Assembly (NCBI GenBank): GCA_000277545.1
Contig: AKXM01000055.1
Location: forward strand, 1 to 64,000
Direction of reading: 5' to 3'
DNA length: 64,000 nt
Origin: Enterobacter sp. Ag1
Lineage (GTDB): Bacteria > Pseudomonadota > Gammaproteobacteria > Enterobacterales > Enterobacteriaceae
A model generated the notes under the pieces. It saw only the letters and a program-made list of their open reading frames with translations, had not been told where the DNA came from and did not search any database. Both the position numbers and the translations under genes were made by a program. How positions within the stretch are numbered: the stretch's first letter is position 1; each line of letters starts with the position of its first letter. Positions 30,581 to 40,400 of the stretch are shown piece after piece.

Positions 30581-32497
30581 ATGAGCAGCCTATCAGAATC
30601 GGCAAATGAGCAAGGAATAAATTTATCTTCTCAGCCCAACAGTTCTTGGGTACGTTTTCTTCGAAGTTATGGACCAACATCTAATAATCTTACAATGTTT
30701 GATGAATATGTCGTCGGGGCGTTAGGGCGAGCTAAAGTTCATCCAATAGAATTGTCGACACCATTGCTTGATAAAATGGTTGAGCACATCGAGTCTAAGG
30801 TTCCCGGTTCAATTTTGATAGCAGGAACTGCTGGTGATGGAAAAACATATCATTGCCGCGCTCTATGGGTAAAATTTGGTGGATCCATAAAAGATTGGTC
30901 AACAAAGGGTAATATCAAGGAACTTCCGCTTGCTGACGGGCGTTTAGCTGTTTTCATAAAAGATCTATCTGAATTCAACGGAGAGGAAAGTGATCTTCCT
31001 TTGCTGCGTCTCGAACGATCAGTGCTAGAAGGCGATGATTCAGAGATCATTATTCTTGCCGCCAATCACGGTCAATTGCTTGATCGATTAAGGGATATTG
31101 GTCGAAGGCAGGGCCGAAAGCATCCTTTACGCAAACCATTACAAGAGCAGTTCTTACAGGCAGGTCCTGCGCCTAACAGACTAGCAGTATTTGATCTAAG
31201 TAGGCTAACAAACCGTGAGACTTTAGATGAAGCGATTAGAACAATAGCTGAGCACTCTGAATGGGAAAAGTGCAAGCATTGTTCGTTAAAGTCTGACGGG
31301 AAAGTTTGCCCAATTGACGAAAATCGTAGACGGCTACTTGGCGAATTTGACAGTGGTCAACTTGCTTTACGTCTTGCCGATTTAATAGAAATTGCTCGCC
31401 TGAATGGATTACACATTCCTACACGGGATATTCTTGCCCTATGCTCAAATATGATCTTAGGGTATTCCGATGCTAAAGTCGTTAGAGAAAACTTAATGAC
31501 TTGTGCTGATGTCGTGAGTATTCAAGACCGAGGAGAGTTGGTTAAAGCTAGCATCTATACAAATGCTTTTGGTGCCAATCTTCCAAAACGCAGAGCCGCT
31601 GGGCGTCCTATATTTAAAGCAATGGCTAGTTTTGGCGCTGGTGAAGAAACGAGTAATGCGATTGATGGGCTTCTGGTTTATGGCAACGATGATTCTCGCT
31701 TGCAAGTTGATTTTGACCGTTTGATAGGAAAAGATCCAATATACGGGGCAAGTGTTACCTATTATTCTAGCCAGAGTTCATATTTAGAAGGTGATGAAAG
31801 TGTTCGGCTAGATGGCGGTGCTTCTGAATTTTTAGAATTACTTGAGACACAGCGTCGAAGGTTATTTTTTACGTTGCCAGATGATGAATTAAATTATCCA
31901 TATTGGTCCATGACTGTTTTTCGTTTCGCTGGAGATTATTTAGCTCTTATTGAATCGCTTAAAGCCAAAAAAATAATCAGTGATTTAGTTAAAGGGCGAA
32001 TTGTTAAAGGGTTAAATAGGGTCATTACCGGGTTATTATTGGAGAACACCGACAAGATTTTTGTTGCAAGCTCTGGCGGATTTACCCAATCAAGAGTTAG
32101 CGTTCTTTGCGATTACGAGATACCATCTCGTAAGCAAGCTGGTGTAGGTTTGAGTATCAAACTTAATGAAGAAACTGGCCGTCCATTTTTGGAAATTTCT
32201 TTTGCTCCGGGACAATCAAATTGCGTGAGTTTTGATTTAACTCCTATCCGCCACGAGTTTCTCTCTCGTATCTCGGAAGGGGCACTACCAGCTAGTTTTT
32301 CCAACGAATGCCTTGAAGATCTTTTGGCTTTTAAGGCTAAATTGTTAAGAAAAGCACAAATGGTTTGCAAAACCTTGGCTGATTATGATGATGAAGAATT
32401 TGGAACAGAGGATTCTGCTATGACTCTGAACTTTATTGATATTGAACCTGGTGGATGCGGGTTCGTTCGTCCTATGACAGTAAGGTGGGTTGAATGA
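30581..32497 (+). CDS. sspF: Phosphorothioate-linked restriction protein SspF/DptF-like ATPase
   Basis: The product has 638 residues. Walker A AGTAGDGKTYHC near residue 82 marks a P-loop ATPase. A Cys cluster, CKHCSLKSDGKVC, near 231-243 may bind zinc. The start GSSWVRFLRSYGP-type segment and overall organisation match DndF/DptF (dnd-associated) proteins, the first subunit of the three-part restriction module. In the SspBCD-SspFGH type, SspFGH damages DNA lacking phosphorothioates. The stop overlaps the sspG start (ATGA at 32494). Letter assignment follows gene order plus the linked DUF4007 module. Confidence 0.82.
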   Translation: MSSLSESANEQGINLSSQPNSSWVRFLRSYGPTSNNLTMFDEYVVGALGRAKVHPIELSTPLLDKMVEHIESKVPGSILIAGTAGDGKTYHCRALWVKFGGSIKDWSTKGNIKELPLADGRLAVFIKDLSEFNGEESDLPLLRLERSVLEGDDSEIIILAANHGQLLDRLRDIGRRQGRKHPLRKPLQEQFLQAGPAPNRLAVFDLSRLTNRETLDEAIRTIAEHSEWEKCKHCSLKSDGKVCPIDENRRRLLGEFDSGQLALRLADLIEIARLNGLHIPTRDILALCSNMILGYSDAKVVRENLMTCADVVSIQDRGELVKASIYTNAFGANLPKRRAAGRPIFKAMASFGAGEETSNAIDGLLVYGNDDSRLQVDFDRLIGKDPIYGASVTYYSSQSSYLEGDESVRLDGGASEFLELLETQRRRLFFTLPDDELNYPYWSMTVFRFAGDYLALIESLKAKKIISDLVKGRIVKGLNRVITGLLLENTDKIFVASSGGFTQSRVSVLCDYEIPSRKQAGVGLSIKLNEETGRPFLEISFAPGQSNCVSFDLTPIRHEFLSRISEGALPASFSNECLEDLLAFKAKLLRKAQMVCKTLADYDDEEFGTEDSAMTLNFIDIEPGGCGFVRPMTVRWVE

Positions 32498-34047
32498 GTT
32501 CAATTATAAAACGCCCAGAAATAAAGCACGTTGATTTTTGCGTGGATGAAAATATTTGGGGACACCGTCTCTATGATGAGCAACTTCCACATTTGACTAT
32601 TTTAGAGTTTTTGGGACTGCTTGGAGCTAACCTGGAGCGCCCCCTACTTCCTCATGATGAATTAGGGGGGACAATTCGCTTCCGTCCTCAACGGCAAATT
32701 CGTTTACGTAGCCTACTATTTAATAATCCATACATTGAGTCTATCGCATATAGTTCTTTATCTGATGAAGAAAAATGGGATTCATGGTTCCAAAAATTTA
32801 CTGAAGGAGCTATGGGTAAAGGGGATGATGAGGTTACTTATCTAAAGCAAGCGTTCTCAAGCTTCAATGATTTTGCCAAAGCGATTGAGCTTTTACGTTC
32901 TTCATCTTTCGAATCTCGCAGCAATAAACGTTGGAGTTCGAAATTCGCCTTTCCATTTGGACCTGATGCTCTTTATGAAGATTTAAATTTTGATGCTCAT
33001 GGTAATGCGAGTAATGATCGGCGTTTTTTTGCACGTACAGGGGAGCTGCTCTATTTAATGCTTACCCGTGCCGAAAGGGGAAGAGAACTAGGGCAGGTTT
33101 TGACCACTAAACTTTTTGACCGTTCATCTACAATGAATCGTCTTGTTAAAGCTTTGCAGGGAGAGACTCAGCTTGCCGATGACTCTCGCTTAGGTGGTTA
33201 TCTTCCAGAATCTAAGAATCCTCGATTTGATCAAATTTGTGATGACTGGCTTGCGGTTTTGAATAAAGATATTCCAATTTATGATGCACTTGAACATTTA
33301 ATTCTTATAACCGGCTTAAATATGCTTATCTATTTGCTAGAACGCTCTAAGTGCTATGTAAAAGATGATAAACCGGTAGAGATTGTATGTGAAATAGTTT
33401 CTAGAGAACGTACTAAAGTTAGGGCGTTATCTGGTGATAGTTATCAATATAATCAAGGGTTGCCCGCCAAAGCGGTACGTGCTTACGTTGAGTCTATTCG
33501 TTTAGATCCTCGATGGGATAAATCAAGTGATATGGATTTTCCTGATTCAGAACGAGTGAAGTTAATGCGGGAATGGTTCCAATGGCCTCCTTCGGAAGGT
33601 GAAGGTGATATTGATTTTGCAGGCAAGAATCCAGATGACTTAATTTCTGAATTAGCCACCTTATCACTTACTCGGCATGAACGTCATACTGGAAAGATAC
33701 ATTCAACTTGGGCTAGGGCAATCGGGTTGAGTTCTCGCCGGCTGTCTCGGCGCACACGCTATGCTCCAAACGATCGTTTGCTCAAATCTCTTGTTGTTAC
33801 AATCGTTGAAGATAGAATGCAATTTGATGAATTTTTATCCGAAGCTAACCGTCGATATGGATTAGTTTTTGGTGATGTTGAAGGGGATTATTTAGTGGCC
33901 GAAAAATTTGTTGACCAAGAGGAACTCAGTGAAAACCGAGACAACCTTGAGGCTCGACTTGTAGGTTTAGGGCTAGTACGCAGACTCTCTGATTCTTGCT
34001 CATTTGTGGAAAATCCATTTGCAGTAAGGGAAAACATCAAATGTTAA
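32494..34047 (+). CDS. sspG: Phosphorothioate-linked restriction protein SspG/DptG-like
   Basis: The 517-residue protein has no catalytic motif that I can recognise. It lies between SspF and the giant SspH, as DndG/DptG does in Dnd restriction modules, and overlaps both neighbours (4 bp upstream, 7 bp downstream), implying fixed stoichiometry. A C-terminal winged-helix-like stretch (VEDRMQFDEFLSEANRRYGLV) is possible. Assigned mainly from context; the family is poorly characterised. Confidence 0.75.
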   Translation: MSSIIKRPEIKHVDFCVDENIWGHRLYDEQLPHLTILEFLGLLGANLERPLLPHDELGGTIRFRPQRQIRLRSLLFNNPYIESIAYSSLSDEEKWDSWFQKFTEGAMGKGDDEVTYLKQAFSSFNDFAKAIELLRSSSFESRSNKRWSSKFAFPFGPDALYEDLNFDAHGNASNDRRFFARTGELLYLMLTRAERGRELGQVLTTKLFDRSSTMNRLVKALQGETQLADDSRLGGYLPESKNPRFDQICDDWLAVLNKDIPIYDALEHLILITGLNMLIYLLERSKCYVKDDKPVEIVCEIVSRERTKVRALSGDSYQYNQGLPAKAVRAYVESIRLDPRWDKSSDMDFPDSERVKLMREWFQWPPSEGEGDIDFAGKNPDDLISELATLSLTRHERHTGKIHSTWARAIGLSSRRLSRRTRYAPNDRLLKSLVVTIVEDRMQFDEFLSEANRRYGLVFGDVEGDYLVAEKFVDQEELSENRDNLEARLVGLGLVRRLSDSCSFVENPFAVRENIKC

Positions 34048-37000
34048 CCGAACGAATTATTGGACGTGTCGGCGCGGATATCCTTGCCAAGCGTATTAAA
34101 AATCCAGCTGATGATGCGGTTGCACTATTCAGGTTAGATAAGCTTTCATCTAGTCAAATTGCAGCGGTTGCAAGAGAAATCTTAGCTGACAATGATTTAT
34201 TTTCTCAGGTTGATCTTCGTATCCCGGAGATTTTAGCTCATGGGGAAGGGCTTCCTGAGAATATCCTTATTCAGCACAATGCAGGTTTTGTGCGTAATAA
34301 TGCGGAAACAAGTAAAGCGGCAATACTAACAGCCAATGGTAATGAGCATAATTTATCCGATACCTTAGGGCATGTAATGGCAATCGGAGCCAAGGAAATG
34401 CGAGCCGATGCTAAACCTTGGGTTGATGCTGTATTACATTCAGCAGGGATATCGATTGTAAAAGAAGACCAAGCTATTTTTCAGGCGGCTCTGGCTGGTT
34501 TACTAGGTTCGTATGAGCTTTCTTTAACACAGCTAGGTAAGTTTTGTTCTGAAATTGCAAGTGCTATCTCAGCCCATGGATTAGCCATTAGAGATGCGAT
34601 CGGTTTTTCTCTACCGAAAGTGGGCCTACCTAGGGATACTGCTTATTTTTCAAATAGTAAGACTTACTCAACATCACGTAACCCTTGGTATAAGGCTTTT
34701 TCTAAGCTATTTCTCCAAAGAGCTCCACTACTTAAAAAATTAAAACAGAATGGTCAGCCAGTTGATTTGGATGATTTGCGAGAACGGTTTCATGAACATA
34801 TGGAAACGTTTTCTGATGAGGTTCGTCAGGCGTTAGAAAAATTCATTGAATCGCCAGCAGGAGATAATTCTGCAGTGACAGAACTTTTGATTTTTGAATG
34901 GGAAAAAGATGGTGTTTATTTAGTTTTTGATAAACCTAAAGAGAAGCTACTTGGATTATCAGATGCAACAATTGAATTTTTCGATCACGATTGTGAACCT
35001 GAGAATTCATTAAGTGAAGATAGTCGAAGGTTATTAGAAGAGTTAAAGGTTCGTGAACGACGAGCTGATTTCACCGAAGATGATGAAGATTTTTTTATTA
35101 AGCATCGTCGACTATTAGAACAAGATGTAAAATTATGTTCTCGCTGGGAAAAGGCACTCTATGGAAAGCCTATTGAGTGTCATGATTTTTTTGATGGATT
35201 TGCTCGTGCTGTTCATAATCTTTATGCCGGGGTAAGAGAATCTGGCAGTCCATGTTTTTTACGCTTTACAGTTAATAAGGGACGTAAAGAGTGGCGAGAA
35301 CGTTTCAATTATGATGCAGGCAGTTTTTTTTCCTCTATGTATAGAGGGATTAAGGAGCTCATGGGCTCTAAAGTTGACTGGAAAGTTGAGCGGATGGGCA
35401 GCCTTAATTTACCTGATCCACTATTTGATTATGAATCTTTTTTTGCCAAAGAAAAAGAACATTACAATAACAAGAAGACTAAATTAAAATCTAACTCGTC
35501 CTTATCTAAAACAGCACTAAATATTAAATTTGATGTTGCACTTATTCGTAAAGAGAAGGGCGAAGAAATTATTCTAGCTAAGACACAACTTCTGTGGAGT
35601 TATAGACCGGCTTCGATTGGCCTGTCAATGGCAGGAGATATGCGCCGGTTACTGGAAAAAGGTGGTGTTGGGCGCACTGAAGTTTCTAGAAAGCTTGTCA
35701 GTAAAAAGGGAGGGGTACAAAGTGTATCACTCTTTGATACAGGTAGCCTGGAGGCAACTTATGCCCGTGATGCAGGTTCACTTGTCCCTCCTTCTAATAG
35801 GCTTCGTAGTCAACGAGCTGAAATCAAGAGACGCATTCAAGAGTTGGCCGATGTAGGACGCTTGAAACCAGAACAACGCGATGAGATTCGTATTGCCTGG
35901 GATAAATTTGAAGAGGATTACAACCAAGCTTTAGTGGAGTTTATTAATACAGGGCTTCATGGTGACGCTGTCATGCTGCAAGCTGAGTCATTTAGTGCTT
36001 TATTATCAACTCTACTGGTACATGCGCGTGGCGATATTTGTAGAGAGAAGTTAGTATCAGAAGTATTGGCAATAGGAACAGTAAAGGTAGTTGGTGATAA
36101 TCCAGCATTAATCATTCCTCCTTGGCATCCTGAAAGAATGAAAGCATTAGCTGTTAAATCAAGGAGAATTACAGGCTTTGCTAAACATTTACTTTCTAGT
36201 AATAATATCTTATTTAGCGACCGTGAGATTTTTATGCGTGAGTTGTCAGATGAGATTGCTCACCCATTTTATCCCGAAATAGGTGTTCTTGATTGGGAAG
36301 GCCGCTCGATTTTGGTTTCGGAGAGTAGTACTGTTAATGGTTATAGTCTTCTGGAATCACCAACTCGCGGCATAGAAGATTCAATGACTAATGTTGATCC
36401 ATCTTTAGCAGCGAAGCAGGCTCGTGAGCTATTGGAACGCTATGTTGGATTACAACCTCATGAAGCTTCAAACCTTAATGTTGTTCTATACAACTCTGAT
36501 GCTGCTGAATTACCACTTGCTACTGTACGTGAAATATCTTCTATGCAGTCGCATGGAAAGCTTCAATGCAGTGTATCGATGCGCCACTCTAACCAAAGTA
36601 AGCTTCGTAGCGTTTACGGAGAGTTAGTCAATAAAGTTGATGATGCCCCTGATTTACCATTGGTTAGTGAAACCAGTGATAATTTTATATCCAAATTACG
36701 TATATCAGTTACGCCAAATTCAGCAACACCTTTAAAAAACCGTCAAGGCTTTAAGCCTTTCGACATAGCTTTTTTACACGATGTAGTATCCCGCTCAGCA
36801 AAACTTGATTGGGTTCGTGTAGAGTGGACTAATGAAAGAGCAAATTTAGAACATGCTCCTTCTCGTTGTTCTTACCGGAGTGTTTCTGGGGAAAATGAAC
36901 TTAAGTCATCTGCATTTTTGACATGCCCGGAGCAGACATCTACAGGATGGACCTATGTCTCTGCTGTTTGGGCTGTTTGTCGTCAATCTGATGTTCTGGG

Positions 37001-39458
37001 CAACGAAAGACATCTACCTGTTCGCCTTATTTCTTTGCAAGATCCTGACTTGGCGGCAATGATGAAGGACGCTCATGATTTGGCCGAGTGGGTGGCAATA
37101 TATGATGAACTTTTAGATAAACGTCAACTACAGTACAACGGTATAACTATTGTCCGCTATCGTCGAAGTTCTACCAATGGCCGTAATATTATTGTTAGTT
37201 CAACATCTGAGTTGCGTCTATTGAGTGTGCTGGTTCGTAGGCGTTTGGGAGAGCTTAATTTAAAAATTGAAGATGACGTACTTAAAAAAACCGCGGAAAG
37301 AGCAAAAATAGATGCCCTTTCTATTTCTGGAGATATCGTTTTAAGAGCAGCTAAACGAGGTATCTCCGCTGGCGAAATGCTCGGTTTAGTTTTCAGTCGT
37401 TATTTACTTGCAGAGGAGCTCAAACAATCGGCCAGTAATAACCAAACTCTAACAGCCTATTTCTTGCTTGACGATTATGCGCGCTGGTTGTCTCAACCCG
37501 AAAGCCGTATAGCCGATATAATGGCATTAACAGTTGTAGAGACGGATGACAAAATTTGCATATCTATTGTAATTGTTGAATCTAAATATGTTGGATTAGA
37601 TGGTCTTGCTAAGGCCAGGCGAGATTCAAAAGAACAGCTACTTGCAACGCTTAATGTGTTCAGGGAAGCTCTCTTTGGAGACCCTGGTCGTTTAGATCGT
37701 GATATCTGGCTTTCTCGGTTGGCTAACATGCTTTTAGATGCAGAAATCCCACCGGGAATGACGGGGCTAATTGAACGGGCACGTATGAAATTACGTGAAG
37801 GTGATATTGAAATATCACTTCGAGGTTACTCACATGTCTATGTACATACATCCGATACAGGTACTAAATCTGAACAGGAACTTCTTGAAGAGCAAGAAGG
37901 CGTTAAGGCTTGGCAAATAATTTTTGCTCGCCCTGAATTACGTAAAATTGCGGAGTGCTATAGCAGGGGAGAAATTGATAGTGCTGTTGAGTTATGTGAA
38001 ATAATGGGGGCTCTACTACCATGGGGAAATTATACATTCCAAAAACCTGCTCATAAAGTGGCTTGGCTTGATTCTTATGGAGAGTTTGTACCATCATCAA
38101 TTGCTCCTGAGAGTGATTTTCCATCCTTAGCTAATGATAATGGTACTTTAAAACATAAAACAAAGACTCCGGCCCTTTCATGTTTAGAGAATAACACATC
38201 ACCTTTAATTTCTCATGAAATAGAAATTACATCTTCGGAAAATATTAATATCTATGGAACAGAACTGTCGAAACTGATTACCTCTAAATATGCAGGTAAA
38301 ATCCAAAGTGATACAGAGCGGGAAGCTTGGGGCCAAGAGGTGACTCAAAAGCTTAAAGTTGCTCTTAACAGCTACGGGTTTCAAGCTTCAGTTATAAATA
38401 CTCGTTTGACGCCAAATGGTTGTTTAGTACGTTTGGCAGGTTCTGATCGTCTGCGTGTTGAGGACATCGAAAATAAACGTACTCAGCTTATGACTACCCA
38501 TGCTATCAATCTAGTAACAGTTCAACCTAAGCCCGGTGAGATAGTAGTCACAATTGCAGGTGCTAAGAGGCAATCAGTCGCACTTTGGGAGCTATGGGCC
38601 CAGCGAGAGATTAATCGTAATACAGCAGGTATCAACACGTCATTTTTACTAGGTGTTCAAGAGGTTAATGGCGCTTTACTTTATCTGAATTTGGGATCCG
38701 AATTTGGAGGATTATCCTCACATGAACCGCATTCATTAGTCGCTGGTGCTACTGGCAGTGGTAAATCAGTTTTAATACAGTCTCTTTTGTTAGATATAGC
38801 TGCGACAAACTCAGCAAATCTTGCAAAAATTATCTTGATCGATCCAAAAATGGGAGTTGATTATGCACCATTAGCTGATCTCCCACATATGCGTGATGAA
38901 ATAATAATTACTAAAGAGCGTTCAAAAGAAGTTTTAGCTGCTTTGGTTGAAGAGATGGAAGATCGCTATCGTGCTTTTGCCAGTGTTCGCGCAAGAGACC
39001 TTTCTACTTTTAACGGTAAGGTTTCATATGAAGAACAGTTACCGATGGTATTCTTGGTACATGACGAGTTTGCCGATTGGATGTTTGATGATGAATATAA
39101 ATCTGCGGTGAGTGCCGCAGTACAGAGACTTGGTGTTAAAGCTCGTGCCGCAGGCATTCACTTAATTTTTGCGGCGCAACGTCCCGATAAGGACGTGATG
39201 CCGATGCAACTTAGAGAGAACTTGGGTAATCGATTAATTCTTAAAGTTGCAAGTGAAGCAACTTCGAAGATAGCATTGGATCGCTCTGGTGCAGAATTAC
39301 TTTTAGGGAAAGGACATCTTGCGGCGAAATTGAGTGGGGAACATGGACTAGTATTTGCACAGGCCCCTTTTTTGTCGGACGAAGATATAATACAAGCAGT
39401 AGAAGCGATCCGAGCTGATTTTTCGACTGCTATGCATGCTGTGGAGCTGATTCAATGA
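34041..39458 (+). CDS. sspH: Phosphorothioate-linked restriction protein SspH/DptH-like, FtsK/HerA-type ATPase
   Basis: The product has 1805 residues. The first ~1500 show no motif known to me. The C-terminal ~260 residues are a FtsK/HerA translocase domain: Walker A VAGATGSGKSVLIQSLLLD near 1568, LIDPKMGVDY, Walker B LPMVFLVHDEFADWM near 1670, and GIHLIFAAQRPDKDVMP, an FtsK-like sensor. Such size and layout are typical of DndH/DptH. ATG 34041 overlaps the sspG stop; an upstream ATG at 33996 has no ribosome site. Likely the DNA-translocating core of the restriction complex. Confidence 0.85.
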   Translation: MLTERIIGRVGADILAKRIKNPADDAVALFRLDKLSSSQIAAVAREILADNDLFSQVDLRIPEILAHGEGLPENILIQHNAGFVRNNAETSKAAILTANGNEHNLSDTLGHVMAIGAKEMRADAKPWVDAVLHSAGISIVKEDQAIFQAALAGLLGSYELSLTQLGKFCSEIASAISAHGLAIRDAIGFSLPKVGLPRDTAYFSNSKTYSTSRNPWYKAFSKLFLQRAPLLKKLKQNGQPVDLDDLRERFHEHMETFSDEVRQALEKFIESPAGDNSAVTELLIFEWEKDGVYLVFDKPKEKLLGLSDATIEFFDHDCEPENSLSEDSRRLLEELKVRERRADFTEDDEDFFIKHRRLLEQDVKLCSRWEKALYGKPIECHDFFDGFARAVHNLYAGVRESGSPCFLRFTVNKGRKEWRERFNYDAGSFFSSMYRGIKELMGSKVDWKVERMGSLNLPDPLFDYESFFAKEKEHYNNKKTKLKSNSSLSKTALNIKFDVALIRKEKGEEIILAKTQLLWSYRPASIGLSMAGDMRRLLEKGGVGRTEVSRKLVSKKGGVQSVSLFDTGSLEATYARDAGSLVPPSNRLRSQRAEIKRRIQELADVGRLKPEQRDEIRIAWDKFEEDYNQALVEFINTGLHGDAVMLQAESFSALLSTLLVHARGDICREKLVSEVLAIGTVKVVGDNPALIIPPWHPERMKALAVKSRRITGFAKHLLSSNNILFSDREIFMRELSDEIAHPFYPEIGVLDWEGRSILVSESSTVNGYSLLESPTRGIEDSMTNVDPSLAAKQARELLERYVGLQPHEASNLNVVLYNSDAAELPLATVREISSMQSHGKLQCSVSMRHSNQSKLRSVYGELVNKVDDAPDLPLVSETSDNFISKLRISVTPNSATPLKNRQGFKPFDIAFLHDVVSRSAKLDWVRVEWTNERANLEHAPSRCSYRSVSGENELKSSAFLTCPEQTSTGWTYVSAVWAVCRQSDVLGNERHLPVRLISLQDPDLAAMMKDAHDLAEWVAIYDELLDKRQLQYNGITIVRYRRSSTNGRNIIVSSTSELRLLSVLVRRRLGELNLKIEDDVLKKTAERAKIDALSISGDIVLRAAKRGISAGEMLGLVFSRYLLAEELKQSASNNQTLTAYFLLDDYARWLSQPESRIADIMALTVVETDDKICISIVIVESKYVGLDGLAKARRDSKEQLLATLNVFREALFGDPGRLDRDIWLSRLANMLLDAEIPPGMTGLIERARMKLREGDIEISLRGYSHVYVHTSDTGTKSEQELLEEQEGVKAWQIIFARPELRKIAECYSRGEIDSAVELCEIMGALLPWGNYTFQKPAHKVAWLDSYGEFVPSSIAPESDFPSLANDNGTLKHKTKTPALSCLENNTSPLISHEIEITSSENINIYGTELSKLITSKYAGKIQSDTEREAWGQEVTQKLKVALNSYGFQASVINTRLTPNGCLVRLAGSDRLRVEDIENKRTQLMTTHAINLVTVQPKPGEIVVTIAGAKRQSVALWELWAQREINRNTAGINTSFLLGVQEVNGALLYLNLGSEFGGLSSHEPHSLVAGATGSGKSVLIQSLLLDIAATNSANLAKIILIDPKMGVDYAPLADLPHMRDEIIITKERSKEVLAALVEEMEDRYRAFASVRARDLSTFNGKVSYEEQLPMVFLVHDEFADWMFDDEYKSAVSAAVQRLGVKARAAGIHLIFAAQRPDKDVMPMQLRENLGNRLILKVASEATSKIALDRSGAELLLGKGHLAAKLSGEHGLVFAQAPFLSDEDIIQAVEAIRADFSTAMHAVELIQ

Positions 39459-39520
39459 TCAAAAAATGGGGAATTGTACAAAACTAGCAACGATTTTGGT
39501 GAAGCTCTACTATTAGATAA

Positions 39521-39552
39521 TAGGGGTATCTTAATAATCTTTGATACCCCTA
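39521..39552. terminator. Bidirectional terminator between sspFGH and sspBCD
   Basis: Perfect 10-bp stem taggggtatc (39521-39530) / gatacccctA (39543-39552) with a 12-nt loop sits between the convergent operons. Confidence 0.75.
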
Positions 39553-39560
39553 TATATTTA

Positions 39561-40400
39561 CTACTTATGGCAGATTGCGCAAGACCCCCCCCCTTCATCC
39601 TCACCATATAGTTCATCTATGTCTATGAGTGATTCCCCGGGGCGTAAAGGATTTATTGGTTTTCTGGCTTTTTCTCGTTCTTTCCGTTTCTCAAAATCAG
39701 CAATAATTTGGGCAATTCTTTCTGGCTTTTCAAGGGCGTCTAATGGTTCACCTTTTGTCCAAGTGAAAGGTGAACCATGTTCAATGGCATTTTTTTCATA
39801 ACGTTTAGCTTCTTCAAATGCTTCAGGATGGCGTTCTTTTAACCTCACCCATTCGATTTTTTGCTGGAAAAAGCAAAACGTACAGCCACTTCTTGAGCGC
39901 CAATCGTAATATCTAGGCAAGCCCACACCTGAAGAATCAAGTATGTCCATGACTCCTTTGCGGTCGATTCCGTAATCTCTAAAAGGTAAGCTAATTGTTA
40001 AATTAGCATTTTTCGAACTATACCCTTCGCGATATTCCTCATCCGCTCTGATTGCCACGTAGCTAGTAACTGCATCACCTGCAGCAAGCATTGGACGCAC
40101 CCATTGTTCGAAAGGAGCCAGCTTCAACTGTCGTGTACACCAGCGCGTTTGTGGTGATGGTAGGTAATGATTATATTCTCGTAACCAGAAATCAAAATCA
40201 CGTCTAGGATTTAACCTAGCAATAGGTTTACCTAAAAAACCTTCTAACCTACCGAGAAATTCATAGACTTCCGGCAGTTCTTTACCAGTATCAGTAAAAA
40301 AATATTCAATATCGAGATCCGGTCTAGTTTGACGCATAAAAACAGCCAGTGCTGCGCTATCTTTACCTCCAGAGATACCAAGAACATGTTTTTCAGTCAT
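39561..40400 (-). CDS. sspD: SspD/DndC-like PAPS-reductase-family sulfur-transfer enzyme
   Basis: The 279-residue protein has an ATP pyrophosphatase PP-loop, SGGKDS, at residues 10-15. It then shows TDTGKELPEVYEF and a set of cysteines that may hold an Fe-S cluster: Cys88 (RWCTRQ), Cys173 and Cys176 (SGCTFC), Cys274 and Cys277 (SCAICHK). In Dnd/Ssp systems this protein activates the DNA phosphate and passes sulfur from a cysteine desulfurase. ATG 40400 overlaps the sspC stop by 8 bp (ATGACTGA) after a gaagagg site. Gly270-272 are encoded by nine consecutive Gs, right before the last Cys pair. Confidence 0.88.
   Translation of the reverse strand: MTEKHVLGISGGKDSAALAVFMRQTRPDLDIEYFFTDTGKELPEVYEFLGRLEGFLGKPIARLNPRRDFDFWLREYNHYLPSPQTRWCTRQLKLAPFEQWVRPMLAAGDAVTSYVAIRADEEYREGYSSKNANLTISLPFRDYGIDRKGVMDILDSSGVGLPRYYDWRSRSGCTFCFFQQKIEWVRLKERHPEAFEEAKRYEKNAIEHGSPFTWTKGEPLDALEKPERIAQIIADFEKRKEREKARKPINPLRPGESLIDIDELYGEDEGGGSCAICHK
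39585..39593 (-). repeat. G9 homopolymer tract in sspD
   Basis: Nine Cs on the plus strand are nine Gs in the sspD mRNA, coding Gly-Gly-Gly seven residues before the C terminus. A slip of one base would replace the terminal SCAICHK. Confidence 0.85.
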
